A stretch of DNA of 64,000 nucleotides, from contig NZ_JAIBKA010000002.1 in NCBI RefSeq assembly GCF_022603395.1, positions 310,001 through 374,000 of the forward strand, in the 5' to 3' direction. Each line of letters begins with the position of its first letter. Within the stretch, counting starts at the first letter, position 1. This DNA is from Desulfoferrobacter suflitae (GTDB lineage: Bacteria; Desulfobacterota; Syntrophobacteria; Syntrophobacterales; Syntrophobacteraceae). The notes beneath the pieces are model-generated. The model made no database searches. It saw nothing but the letters and a program-made list of their open reading frames with translations, and was not told the origin of the DNA. The position numbers and the translations under genes are program-made. Below, piece after piece: positions 46,780 through 55,543 of the stretch.

Positions 46780-47742
46780 ATGAATGAGCAGGGTTCAACC
46801 CGTATCGACGGCATTAAGCTGGGGCACGCGCAGAACTTTCGGGCGGCAACAGGCTGTACGGTGATTCTCTGTGAACAGGGGGCGACGGTCGGCGTGGATG
46901 TGAGGGGAGGAGCCCCGGGAACGCGGGAAACGGACCTGTTGAATCCTGTCAACCTGGTGGAAAAAGTGCACGCGGTGGTTTTGGCCGGCGGCAGTGCCTT
47001 CGGACTGGACGCGGCTTGCGGCGTGATGCGATACCTGGAAGAGCAAGACGTCGGTTTCGATGTGCGGGTAGCTCGAGTGCCCATTGTGTGCAGTGCGGTG
47101 CTGTTTGATTTGACCGTCGGCGAGGCAAAAGTCAGGCCCGACCAACAGATGGGTTATCAAGCCTGCCTCAACGCATCGCCGGATCTCTCCGCACAGGGTA
47201 ATATCGGGGCCGGGACCGGGGCCTCAGTGGGAAAAATTCTGGGCATGGACCGGGCGATGAAAAGCGGGCTGGGGTGTCATTTCATCCAGGTCGGTGGGCT
47301 GCAGATGGGCGCCATTGTGGCCGTCAACTGCCTAGGCGATGTGGTTGATCCCGAAAGTGGAGAGCGGCTGGCTGGTCTGTTGAATGACGATCGGTCGGCA
47401 CTGGCCGACACGGAAGCAGTCATGATTCGCTCCTACGCCGAAAAACGCAATTTGTTCGCGGACAACACGACCATCGGGATTATTGTCAGCAATGCCGAGC
47501 TCAATAAAGCCCAAGCCGCCAAGCTGGCTTCCATGACGCAAAACGGCTACGCCCGGAGTATGCGGCCGGCCCACTCCATGTTCGACGGGGACACCATCTT
47601 CACCATGGGAACGGGGCAGGTCGCAGCGGATTTGAGCGTGCTGGGTCTGCTGGCAGCCCGGGTGATGGAACGGGCGGTGGTTGCGGCAGTGAAGCGAGCA
47701 AGTGCCGCTTACGGGCTCAAATGCTACAGCGACCTACGTTGA
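46780..47742 (+). CDS. P1-family self-processing peptidase (DmpA/BapA-like)
   Basis: A 320-residue Ntn-type hydrolase. The N-terminal part has GCTVILCEQGATVGVDVRGG and LAGGSAFGLDAA. The autocleavage site is expected at DNTTIGIIVSNA near residue 230, where Thr would become the nucleophile, followed by the GDTIFTMGTG motif. Family members are aminopeptidases acting on N-terminal or beta-amino acids. GGAGG lies upstream of the ATG at 46780, 17 bases after the MotB-like stop, so the three may form one operon. Confidence 0.9.
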   Translation: MNEQGSTRIDGIKLGHAQNFRAATGCTVILCEQGATVGVDVRGGAPGTRETDLLNPVNLVEKVHAVVLAGGSAFGLDAACGVMRYLEEQDVGFDVRVARVPIVCSAVLFDLTVGEAKVRPDQQMGYQACLNASPDLSAQGNIGAGTGASVGKILGMDRAMKSGLGCHFIQVGGLQMGAIVAVNCLGDVVDPESGERLAGLLNDDRSALADTEAVMIRSYAEKRNLFADNTTIGIIVSNAELNKAQAAKLASMTQNGYARSMRPAHSMFDGDTIFTMGTGQVAADLSVLGLLAARVMERAVVAAVKRASAAYGLKCYSDLR

Positions 47743-48001
47743 GCCTTTTACCTCGTGGAAATTGGCCTGTCCGGCAGGCATATATCCTTTGCCAGTAATT
47801 TGGAATTGTTAGCTCATCGGGCTTGGCGGACTCCCGTCACCAGCACGCGGAAACGACGAGCCGGCGAATCAGCATCATTTGTCTAACGTGATTGAGAAGT
47901 TATTAGAAAAAGGTGAAAGTCATCTTGTCACTGCTGATATTTGATGCAATTGTGCCTGGATTCAAATGGCGTGAAACGGTCTAATTGAAGAAGGGGAAAA
48001 A

Positions 48002-48556
48002 ATGCTCGGTTACATTGTCCTGGGGCTGATTGGGGCCGCCATAGGGGCCGGAATTGTCATCTATAACAAGCTGGTGCGGCTGCGCTACACGGCCGATTCC
48101 TCCTGGTCGGACATTGATGTGCAGCTGAAAAAGCGCTACGACCTCGTCCCCAACCTGGTGGAAACCGTCAAGGGCTACGCCTCACACGAACAGTCGCTCT
48201 TCCAAAACGTGACCGCAGCCCGCTCTCGAGCCATGCAGGCGACATCACCCGAAGATAAAGCTCAGGCGGAAAACATGCTGGGACAAACGTTGAAGAGCCT
48301 CTTCGCCGTCGCCGAAGCGTACCCGGACCTCAAGGCCAACACCAATTTCCTGCAACTGCAGACCCAGTTGAAGGAGCTGGAAGACAATATCGAGCAGGCC
48401 AGGCGCTACTACAATGCGGTGGTGCGCGACTATAATACGCTCACCCACTCCTTCCCATCCAACCTCATCGCCTCCCAGTTTGGGTTTCACACCCGCGAAT
48501 TTTTTGAATTGGAATCCCCTGCCGCGGAAAGACAAGCCGTCAAGGTGAGTTTTTAG
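48002..48556 (+). CDS. lemA: LemA-family protein
   Basis: A 184-residue protein with an N-terminal membrane helix (residues 3-20) and a helical bundle exposed outside. The LVRLRYTADSSWSDIDVQLKKR segment and YDLVPNLVETVKGYASHE are the LemA hallmarks. Function is unknown; LemA is often paired with a DUF2207 or TPM-domain protein, as here. A GAAGGGG site precedes the ATG. The 260 bases upstream probably carry its promoter. Confidence 0.93.
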   Translation: MLGYIVLGLIGAAIGAGIVIYNKLVRLRYTADSSWSDIDVQLKKRYDLVPNLVETVKGYASHEQSLFQNVTAARSRAMQATSPEDKAQAENMLGQTLKSLFAVAEAYPDLKANTNFLQLQTQLKELEDNIEQARRYYNAVVRDYNTLTHSFPSNLIASQFGFHTREFFELESPAAERQAVKVSF

Positions 48557-48570
48557 ATCGGAGTTCCCAA

Positions 48571-50328
48571 ATGCCGCCAAAATTTTCAAAACGCCACGGC
48601 TTTAGCACCTCCCTGATGCTGGCTGCCATGATCATGGCCGTGCCCATTTGCGCAGCGGCTCAGCATTTCACCATCGAGCGCTATCATGCGGATATCACCA
48701 TCCGCAAGGATTCGTCCCTGGAGGTGATCGAAACTATCAGTGTCGCATTTTCCCGGCCAAAACACGGCATCTATCGGGAAGTCCCCTACAAGTACGTCGA
48801 TGAGCTCGGCAACTCCCTGAGAACTCCCATAAAGGTTTCCGCGGTGAGCGACGCAACGGGAAAGCCCCGGAGCTACAAAGTCGGCCGAAGGGGCAACGTG
48901 GTCACCATTCGCATCGGCGATGCCGATAAATACGTTCAAGGGCGACAAACCTATGTGATCGCCTACACGGTTGAAAACGCCGTGCTTTTCCTGGGCGACC
49001 AAGACGAACTCTACTGGAACGTCACCGGCAATTATTGGAAAGCCCCCATTGAAGAAGCGTCTGCCAAGGTTCAACTGGATGTCCTGGCTAACAGCGACAA
49101 GCTGCTGGCAACCTGCTACACGGGCCGACAAGGTTCGAGAGAGACGGCCTGCTCGGCACAGACGGAAGAGAATGCCGGCGCTTTTTATGCGACCAGGTCG
49201 CTCCAGCCGGGAGAAGGCTTGACCCTCAGCTTCGCCTGGCAAAAAGGGCTGGTATCGCCCCCGTCGGCCTGGAAGAAGTTCTTGTGGGCCGTCAATTTGC
49301 GGGAAAACTGGGTGTTTTTGTTGCCGATGGCCACCTTCATCGGCATGCTGCAGGCCTGGCACAAGAAGGGTAGAGACCCCATAGTGCGCAAAGCCGTCCC
49401 GGTTGCATACGGACCTCCGGCCTATCAGGACAAACCCCTTTCCGCTGCGGAACTGGGGACCCTGATGGATGAGAAACTCGACGCGCGGGACCTCACCGCA
49501 GCCATCGTAGGACTGGCGGCCAAGGGTTACCTCAGCATCGAGGAGCAGGTGGAGGAGGGTTGGATATTCAACTCTACGGCCTACACCCTCAGGCAACTCA
49601 AAGAACCCGAAAAAGACCTTGGCAAGTTCGAGACCACACTGATGGAAAAAATCTTTGCCGGTCATTCGAACGAAGTGCAAGTGTCGGATTTGAAAAACAA
49701 ATTTTACAAGCATCTGGACCTGCTGAAAGACACGCCCTATCAGGATTTGGTGAACAAGAAATATTTCAGCAAGAGCCCGGACAAGGTGAGGAAAACCTAC
49801 CTTGCCGCAGGATTCACCGTGAGCATCGCATTGGCGATCGGGCTTGGGCTGCTCTCGCCCGACGGCGCGCGCGGTCTATTTGCCGGTATAGCAGCCGGAT
49901 TACCCATCTTGGGACTGGCCCGATTCATGCCCGCCAAGACTGCCGCCTGCGCTTTTGCACACAACCAAATCCTGGGTTTTGAAGAATTCTTGACTCGTGC
50001 CGAAAAAGACAGGCTCGAACGAATGGACGACAAACACTTGTTTTCAAGATTTCTGCCGTATGCCATCGCTCTGGATGTGACCGACCGGTGGGCTAAAGCC
50101 TTCGAGGGGATTGACCAGGAACCGCCCCAGTGGTACGTTTCATCCCACCCGTCCAGGCTTGCAACGTTCAGCCCGCGAGCCTTTTCCAGCTCCCTCACCA
50201 CCATGAGCTCGAGTCTTTCCTCAGCCATGTTTTCAGCGCCCCGCAGCAGCGGGGGAGGCGGAGGCGGTTTCGGCGGTGGCGGATCTTCAGGGGGCGGTTT
50301 TGGTGGCGGCGGCGGCGGCAGCTGGTGA
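48571..50328 (+). CDS. DUF2207 membrane protein with glycine-rich tail
   Basis: A 585-residue protein: signal peptide (about 1-30), a DUF2207 beta-rich domain (IERYHADITIRKDSSLEV to about 210), a membrane helix near 240-260, a cytoplasmic segment, another hydrophobic pair near 408-450, and a tail rich in Gly and Ser (positions 555-585) ending in SW. The tail resembles those of TPM-domain/LemA-linked proteins and may be surface or membrane associated. It starts 14 bases after lemA with GGAG upstream, so the two are co-expressed. Confidence 0.9.
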   Translation: MPPKFSKRHGFSTSLMLAAMIMAVPICAAAQHFTIERYHADITIRKDSSLEVIETISVAFSRPKHGIYREVPYKYVDELGNSLRTPIKVSAVSDATGKPRSYKVGRRGNVVTIRIGDADKYVQGRQTYVIAYTVENAVLFLGDQDELYWNVTGNYWKAPIEEASAKVQLDVLANSDKLLATCYTGRQGSRETACSAQTEENAGAFYATRSLQPGEGLTLSFAWQKGLVSPPSAWKKFLWAVNLRENWVFLLPMATFIGMLQAWHKKGRDPIVRKAVPVAYGPPAYQDKPLSAAELGTLMDEKLDARDLTAAIVGLAAKGYLSIEEQVEEGWIFNSTAYTLRQLKEPEKDLGKFETTLMEKIFAGHSNEVQVSDLKNKFYKHLDLLKDTPYQDLVNKKYFSKSPDKVRKTYLAAGFTVSIALAIGLGLLSPDGARGLFAGIAAGLPILGLARFMPAKTAACAFAHNQILGFEEFLTRAEKDRLERMDDKHLFSRFLPYAIALDVTDRWAKAFEGIDQEPPQWYVSSHPSRLATFSPRAFSSSLTTMSSSLSSAMFSAPRSSGGGGGGFGGGGSSGGGFGGGGGGSW

Positions 50329-50384
50329 AGCGGTTCACCGGCCGCAGAGGTCGCTGGATGTCCAGAGATGGAGAAATTTGCTGA

Positions 50385-51020
50385 TCAAAGCAAGCCCTTT
50401 TCCTTCAGGATCTCTTTGGCCGCCACCTCGGAGCGCTGCAGATAAACGGCGGTTGTGCTGCTCAATGCATGCCCGAGGAGCTGCTGGACCATAGTCAAAG
50501 GCACACCCGCCTCGATCAGCTCGATGGCCCTGGTGTGTCGCAGGATATGAGGGTAGGACAGTTCTCTGGGGATGCCGGCCTCCTTTGCCCGCTTATAGAA
50601 TTTTCTTCTGAAATTGCCCTGATCCAGCGTGAAGACTTTGCCCCGCATGGCCGGAAATTCCGACTGGTAATGGTATATTCTCGAAATGACCTCGGTGGAC
50701 ACGGGAATAACCCTCTCCTGTTTTCTTTCTGAAGAACATTCCGATGCGATAATTCTCACTTCGTTTCTGGCAAAATCAATATCCGAGGAGTCATTGACGC
50801 ACAGGATTTCGCCTATTCTCGCTCCGGTAAAGCGGAGCAAAAGGAACGCCAGCCAGTATCTCCCGCGAACCCGCCTTATATATTGACTATGGGCATTGTC
50901 GTTCCACAACCGGAAAGCATCCATGAGCTTCTGGATCTGCGGACGGCTGAGATGCTGGATGGACGATGCGGCATCGCCTTCACCTGCGGATTTGGTTCCT
51001 GAAGTCTTTTTCTTTGCCAT
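50385..51020 (-). CDS. Short tyrosine recombinase (integrase family)
   Basis: A 211-residue catalytic domain with the active-site residues R68 (TGARIGEIL), HxxR (HILRHTRA), GHALSS and the tyrosine in AVYLQRS. The usual N-terminal core-binding domain is mostly missing, with only about 45 residues before the catalytic region. There is no prophage or att repeat around it, so it is a solitary recombinase or relic. AAGGG precedes the ATG. Stop is close to the convergent DUF2207 gene. Confidence 0.88.
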   Translation of the reverse strand: MAKKKTSGTKSAGEGDAASSIQHLSRPQIQKLMDAFRLWNDNAHSQYIRRVRGRYWLAFLLLRFTGARIGEILCVNDSSDIDFARNEVRIIASECSSERKQERVIPVSTEVISRIYHYQSEFPAMRGKVFTLDQGNFRRKFYKRAKEAGIPRELSYPHILRHTRAIELIEAGVPLTMVQQLLGHALSSTTAVYLQRSEVAAKEILKEKGLL

Positions 51021-51199
51021 AACCCTTACGCCGCCCTCAACAAATCTCCCTTTAGGGAGCGATACAATGGCCCTGCAACGCGGCCGTCAGCTCCCTCACC
51101 TAATCCTCCCCCAAAGGGAGAAGGGAGCCAGTGGGCCTTTTAGTAATTAGCAACTTGGAGGGCAAAAATCAATTACACGAAAAATTTTTTCAGCGTGTA

Positions 51200-51227
51200 T
51201 TGACACCAGGAAACCACGAACTTAATT
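51200..51227 (+). promoter_or_regulatory. Possible sigma-70 promoter of the hsp20 operon
   Basis: TTGACA (51200-51205), 16 bases, TTAATT (51222-51227), about 60 bases before the first hsp20 start. The -35 is perfect, the -10 matches in four of six positions. No CIRCE palindrome or clear sigma-32 promoter was seen. Confidence 0.45.
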
Positions 51228-51287
51228 TCGCATCGACAGGAAAAAACGAAGCATTATAACCATATCATATCGAAAGGAGGCAATGAC

Positions 51288-51743
51288 ATGGCCATCATTC
51301 GTTACCCCAGCTTCACCGAATGGCGAAATCCTCTGCTGGAGATGGAAAGACTCAGGAAGGAAATGGATCGACTGTTCGTGGACGCCATGGGCAGAGGTCC
51401 GGCGGCTTTGGCTTCAGGAGTGTTCCCGGCACTCAACGTGTTTGAGGATGCAGACAAACTTTACGTCCAGGCCGAACTTCCCGGCTTCAAATCAGACGAC
51501 ATTGACATTTCCGTTGAAAAAAACACGCTCAGCCTGCGTGGCGAAAGGAAAAGTGAAGATGTAGCCAATGTCAGCTATCACCGTCGCGAGCGCAGAACGG
51601 GAAAGTTTCACAAGGCACTGACTCTGCCTTACGATGTGAACGCCGAAAGTGTCGAAGCGCATTTTAAGGACGGCGTATTGAAACTTGTGTTGCCCAAGGC
51701 CGAACATGCCAAGCCAAAGAAAATCAGCATAAAGGCGGAATAG
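51288..51743 (+). CDS. Small heat-shock protein (Hsp20/alpha-crystallin), first copy
   Basis: A 151-residue chaperone that holds unfolding proteins. A variable N-terminal region (to about residue 45) precedes the alpha-crystallin domain (PALNVFEDADKLYVQAELPG onward) with GVLKLVLPKAE near residue 125, and a short tail ends in KKISIKAE. AAAGGAGG gives a strong start. It leads an operon with a second Hsp20 and a short DnaJ. Confidence 0.95.
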   Translation: MAIIRYPSFTEWRNPLLEMERLRKEMDRLFVDAMGRGPAALASGVFPALNVFEDADKLYVQAELPGFKSDDIDISVEKNTLSLRGERKSEDVANVSYHRRERRTGKFHKALTLPYDVNAESVEAHFKDGVLKLVLPKAEHAKPKKISIKAE

Positions 51744-51794
51744 CATTCAAGCCGGATAAAAAACTGGCCCGGGACGTAAACAGGAGGTGATATC

Positions 51795-52193
51795 ATGACG
51801 GATAAGGATTTGCAGGTGCAGGAGAAACAAGAACTTCAAACCAAGTCGGAGAGCACCAGGAATGTGCCCATATTTGTGCCGGCGGTTGACATCTACGAAT
51901 CGGAAAATGAGCTGACACTTCTGGCCGATATGCCCGGAGTCCCCATCGGCAATGTAGATATCGATCTTAATGATGACCAGCTCACCATAAGAGGCACTGC
52001 TCCAGAGCAGGAACAGAGCGGCACCGCGTTGCTGCGGGAGTACTCGGTGGGTGATTACTACCGGCAGTTCACGGTTTCCAGCGCCATTGACCGCGAAAAA
52101 ATTGTCGCTTCCATGAAGGACGGCGTTTTAAAGTTGGTTCTGCCCAAAGCAGAAGCCGCCAAGCCACGCAAGATCGAAGTCAAGACCGCGTAG
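51795..52193 (+). CDS. Small heat-shock protein (Hsp20/alpha-crystallin), second copy
   Basis: A 132-residue paralogue of the preceding protein. It has an acidic N-terminus, then the crystallin domain (VDIYESENELTLLADMPG) and the GVLKLVLPKAE strand shared exactly with the first copy, which suggests local duplication followed by divergence of the N-terminal arm. AGGAGG precedes the ATG. The two probably co-assemble into mixed oligomers. Confidence 0.95.
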   Translation: MTDKDLQVQEKQELQTKSESTRNVPIFVPAVDIYESENELTLLADMPGVPIGNVDIDLNDDQLTIRGTAPEQEQSGTALLREYSVGDYYRQFTVSSAIDREKIVASMKDGVLKLVLPKAEAAKPRKIEVKTA

Positions 52194-52337
52194 TTTGTGA
52201 AGGATTCGACCGCATTCATCGAGAAGCATGGTTGAATGGGATACACGGCCGAGTGGAGGTTATTCTCTGCTTGGCCGTTTCTGCTGCAGGATGATGGGGG
52301 AGGGAAGCCACCCATCCTGCAAAGGAGAGGCGACGCC

Positions 52338-53003
52338 ATGAAGCGGAAGGACTACTACTCGATCCTTGGCGTTTCCCGCAGTGCAACCACCAGCGGCATA
52401 CGTGCCGCATTCAGAAGGCTTGCCAAAGAGCACCATCCGGATCTGGCAGGGACGGAAAAAACCCGCTATTTTCAAGAAATCACAGAGGCCTACTGCGTCC
52501 TCTCCAGACCGGCGACTCGAGAAGATTACAATAGAAGCCTGCGCGAAGAAGAGCGCCAAAAAAGCTCGCAACCGCCAGCGAACAGGGCCCCGTCGGAACG
52601 TCCTGCGGCCAGCGGGCGACGCACGCCACGCGATATCGGAGGGGACTTCACGGGAATGAACGATATCAGCGACTTTTTTTTCAGAGAGTTTTTCGGCGTC
52701 GGAACGCAGCACGGGCGGCATCGCTTTTTAGACCTGGAAGTCATCCTGACACCCGAAGAGGCAGTCAAAGGAGGCTTGCTGCCTATTCCCATAAGCGAAT
52801 CGTGCCCGCGTTGCGGCGGGCGAGGTCAGGTGGCGATCTTTGCGTGCGCCCAGTGCAGCGGACGGGGAACAATAGAAACCGGGCAGTCCGCTCGATTGCG
52901 CATCCCACCGAACATCCGTGACGGCACAGTGCTCGAGGTCCCCGCTCACCCCCTCCAGAGCCGCCTCCTAAGGGTGGTGATCAGAGTAAGAAATCTCAAC
53001 TGA
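52338..53003 (+). CDS. Short DnaJ-like co-chaperone
   Basis: A 221-residue J-domain protein. The J domain (residues 4-70) has the HPD motif at 33-35, needed to stimulate Hsp70. A linker of about 55 residues follows, then a beta domain with just two zinc motifs (CPRCGGRG and CAQCSGRG) in place of the four of DnaJ, and a shortened C-terminal substrate domain ending at VVIRVRN. It probably binds one zinc. The ATG at 52338 has AAAGGAGAGG upstream. Grouped with two Hsp20 genes. Confidence 0.88.
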   Translation: MKRKDYYSILGVSRSATTSGIRAAFRRLAKEHHPDLAGTEKTRYFQEITEAYCVLSRPATREDYNRSLREEERQKSSQPPANRAPSERPAASGRRTPRDIGGDFTGMNDISDFFFREFFGVGTQHGRHRFLDLEVILTPEEAVKGGLLPIPISESCPRCGGRGQVAIFACAQCSGRGTIETGQSARLRIPPNIRDGTVLEVPAHPLQSRLLRVVIRVRNLN

Positions 53004-53167
53004 TATCGCAGGTCTTCGGGGGCCCTGGGGATACATTTTGCCGAAACAGCAGCCTTTGCATAAATTTGTTGCAATGAAACGGCGCAGCCATCAAGCATAC
53101 CCGCGCTCTCTTGCCCCTTGTCAAGCCATTGAGGAAAAGTTGCGGCCCAGCATGCAGGTGGCCTGCA

Positions 53168-54115
53168 TCACACGTGGTTTCGCAATTGCAGTTCGACGGG
53201 ATGTGGATTCAAGTAGTACTGCAGTTTCAGGTACGCTTGATCGTATTTGCGGACGTAATGATTGATCAGCGTGAGGGGCACGATTAGAGGAAAATGCCCT
53301 TGATGATAGTGGCCTATTACCTCCAGGAGCTCCTGTTTTTCGTCCGCCGTCAGCTGTTTTTTAAAGTAGCCCATGATGTGCTGCAACACATTGGTATTCT
53401 TTTTAACAGTGGCCCTTAACTTGAGGGCATCCATGAGCAGGGAGGCGTATTGAGAGTAAAGATCTTGAGCAGGAATCTCTTTGGCGCGTGCAACCAGTTT
53501 TCCCATCAGGCTGTTATGCTTGGTGCTATGCGCCATAATGAGGAGCTTATGGCGGGTATGGAAATCCACCATGCGATTGGCTTTTCTTCCCCCCTCCTGC
53601 ATCTCCCGCCACCGCTTAAAGACAAAAATTCGCTCGATAAAATTCTCGCGCAGTCGCGGATCATGTAACCTTCCTTCTTCTTCTACCGGCAGCAGCGGGA
53701 AATGCCGCATAAAGGTTGCGGCAAAGATCCCGACCCCGATCTTTCTCGGCATACCGTTTTCATCGGAAATCTTTACACGCTCCATTCCACTGCTGGGAGA
53801 ATTGCTCTTAAAAATAAACCCGCACAAGTTCTCCCCTTCCAGTTCCGTGGCCCGTTTGCCGGCCCAGCTCTGCATAAGCTCGGTCATGTCGCGCCTGGTT
53901 CGCGTCGTGATCAGTCGAGGGGCTTGCGGGTCTCCCTCCAGATGCATTGATTCACGCGGTATCCCCAGCCCGCATTCCACTTCGGGACAAACGGGAAGGT
54001 ATTCCACGTACTGTCCGAGGGTATCTCTTAGAAACCTGTCCAATTTGTGCCCGCCGTCGTACCTGACAGGTTCGCCAAGCAGGCAGGTACTGATGCCCAA
54101 CCGTATTCTTTCCAT
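53168..54115 (-). CDS. DUF523-DUF1722 fusion protein (YbgA-like)
   Basis: A 315-residue protein. Residues 1-150 are DUF523, with CLLGEPVRYDGGHK, CPEVECGLGIPRE and GFIFKSNSPSSGM, a domain recently linked to thiouracil desulfurase-type chemistry. Residues 180-310 are DUF1722 (YbgA), with HTRHKLLIMAHS and QYASLLMDAL. The two domains are often fused. GGGGG lies six bases upstream of the ATG. Biological role in this organism unknown. Confidence 0.9.
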   Translation of the reverse strand: MERIRLGISTCLLGEPVRYDGGHKLDRFLRDTLGQYVEYLPVCPEVECGLGIPRESMHLEGDPQAPRLITTRTRRDMTELMQSWAGKRATELEGENLCGFIFKSNSPSSGMERVKISDENGMPRKIGVGIFAATFMRHFPLLPVEEEGRLHDPRLRENFIERIFVFKRWREMQEGGRKANRMVDFHTRHKLLIMAHSTKHNSLMGKLVARAKEIPAQDLYSQYASLLMDALKLRATVKKNTNVLQHIMGYFKKQLTADEKQELLEVIGHYHQGHFPLIVPLTLINHYVRKYDQAYLKLQYYLNPHPVELQLRNHV

Positions 54116-54169
54116 CGCATACCCCCACCATGAGGATCAGCACGTCTTCCTTTTTCAGGATTGAGATCC

Positions 54170-55144
54170 TCAACGCATGAGACAAGCCTGCCGAGAAGGC
54201 AGCCTGCCCGGACCTTGTTGTATTTCAGTAAGCGCCGTGCAGACAGCCTCTTCCATGGGAATCAACCTGCTTGGTACCAGGGCGCGTATCCTGTTGTCCC
54301 TGCAGATCACTTCATTTTTGAGCCCTTCCACCAGGGGCATGACAACCCCTGCAGGCACCGGGGTCATCAAGTTGATCCAATATGAAGAAAGGCGCGGGGT
54401 CAAAACCGGCACCGTCACAATCATGCGGCGCAAGCCCCTGACTCGCGCATATATCAACATCAGTTGGCGGTAGGTGATTATGTCGGGGCCCCCGATATCC
54501 AAGGTAAGCCCCGAAGTCGCGGGCTCGAACAGGCAGCCGGTCAAATATTCTATCACGTTTTGTACGGCGATGGGCTGACTGCGGGTGTCGATCCATTTGG
54601 GACAGACCATGACCGGTAACCGTTCGACCATATAGCGCAGCATTTCAAAGGGAGCACCGCCGGCTCCGATGATATTTGCAGCTCTCAGTGCCGTTGTGCG
54701 GACACCCCCGGATTGCAGTATGCGGCCTACCTTTTGCCGACTCGCCAGATGTTCTGAAAGATTATCCCCCGTTTCTCCCAGACCGCCCAGGTAGATAATA
54801 CGTTGCAGCCCCACACGTTCAGCGGCTCTGGTGAAATTTTCAGCGGCACGCAAATCACGCTCGATGAACGACCGGGCGTCGAAAATGCTGCGCCCGCCCA
54901 TTGAGTGGACCAGGTAATACGCCCCATCGATCCCTTCCATGGCGCGCAATAAGGTGTCGGGTTCGAGCAGATCGCCTGCGGCTATTTCAACGGACGGATT
55001 GTTGAATAATTGCGCAGGGAGCTTCTGCGGCGAACGGACCAGGCATCTGACAGCTGCTCCCTGTTCAAGCAGGACGGGCAGCAGGCGACCTCCGATGAAC
55101 CCGGTCACACCGGTCAAGAGAACTTTTGACTTGGATGGACCCAT
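54170..55144 (-). CDS. NAD(P)-binding epimerase/NmrA-like protein
   Basis: A 324-residue extended short-chain dehydrogenase-like protein. The Rossmann motif GVTGFIGG is near residue 10, and YLVHSMGG replaces the usual YxxxK, so it may be a redox sensor or chaperone-like family member rather than an active dehydrogenase. Later parts (GAGGAPFEMLRYMVERL; LDIGGPDIITYRQL) match UbiA- or complex I-linked atypical SDRs. The ATG at 55144 is chosen for AAGGA six bases upstream. Confidence 0.82.
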   Translation of the reverse strand: MGPSKSKVLLTGVTGFIGGRLLPVLLEQGAAVRCLVRSPQKLPAQLFNNPSVEIAAGDLLEPDTLLRAMEGIDGAYYLVHSMGGRSIFDARSFIERDLRAAENFTRAAERVGLQRIIYLGGLGETGDNLSEHLASRQKVGRILQSGGVRTTALRAANIIGAGGAPFEMLRYMVERLPVMVCPKWIDTRSQPIAVQNVIEYLTGCLFEPATSGLTLDIGGPDIITYRQLMLIYARVRGLRRMIVTVPVLTPRLSSYWINLMTPVPAGVVMPLVEGLKNEVICRDNRIRALVPSRLIPMEEAVCTALTEIQQGPGRLPSRQACLMR

Positions 55145-55239
55145 ATTCATCCTTGATTCTGTTGATGTACTGTTCAAGAAAATGATCTTGGCTTCCGAGT
55201 AGGATGGGTTGAGATACGAAACCCAGCAAAATTGGCGTT

Positions 55240-55272
55240 GGGTATCGTCACGCGCAACGCGTGACGATACCC
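55240..55272. repeat. Perfect 15-bp inverted repeat within dispersed element, copy 2
   Basis: GGGTATCGTCACGCG (55240-55254) is perfectly complementary to 55258-55272, with a CAA loop. It adjoins GGGTTGAGATACGAAACCC (55206-55224), related to the element at 38472. No T-run follows. Confidence 0.6.
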
Positions 55273-55502
55273 GTCTACACCAAAAACATTATCTTGGAAG
55301 CTACAGCAGTTTGTACTCCTTAATGCTGAGACTCACGAGCAGTTTGGTCTGCCCCGTATCCTGTAGACAAAAAGTATTGTATACTTGCAAAGTTGGAACT
55401 TACAATCATTACCTTTGACGGAAGGCAAATAAATGTCTTGATGCAGCGCGCACAAAGTCGGGCAAGTACTCCTTACGGAACTTTCCGACTCGCATAAAAA
55501 AC

Positions 55503-55521
55503 AACCCCCGCAGGGTTTTTT
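55503..55521 (+). terminator. Possible attenuator before DAHP synthase
   Basis: AACCC-CCGCA-GGGTT followed by TTTT forms a short intrinsic-terminator-like hairpin 22 bases before the ATG of an aromatic amino acid gene. The position suggests attenuation, but the upstream peptide has only one Tyr and one Phe codon, which is weak support. Confidence 0.4.
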
Positions 55522-55543
55522 CTGAAATTGAAGGCAGGCACAC

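Larger units (their letters stand above)
55145..55543. other. Intergenic region with repeat, dyad and possible attenuator
   Basis: No large gene. It contains a second copy of the palindromic repeat (55204-55272), an AAGTAT-TGT-ATACTT dyad (55372-55386) that could be an operator, a possible 18-codon peptide (55441-55497), and a small terminator-like hairpin before the aroA-type gene. Confidence 0.4.

Noticed and set aside
50385-51020. Prophage or integrative element around the tyrosine recombinase
   Set aside because: No other phage or mobile genes, no flanking direct repeats and no tRNA gene were seen nearby.
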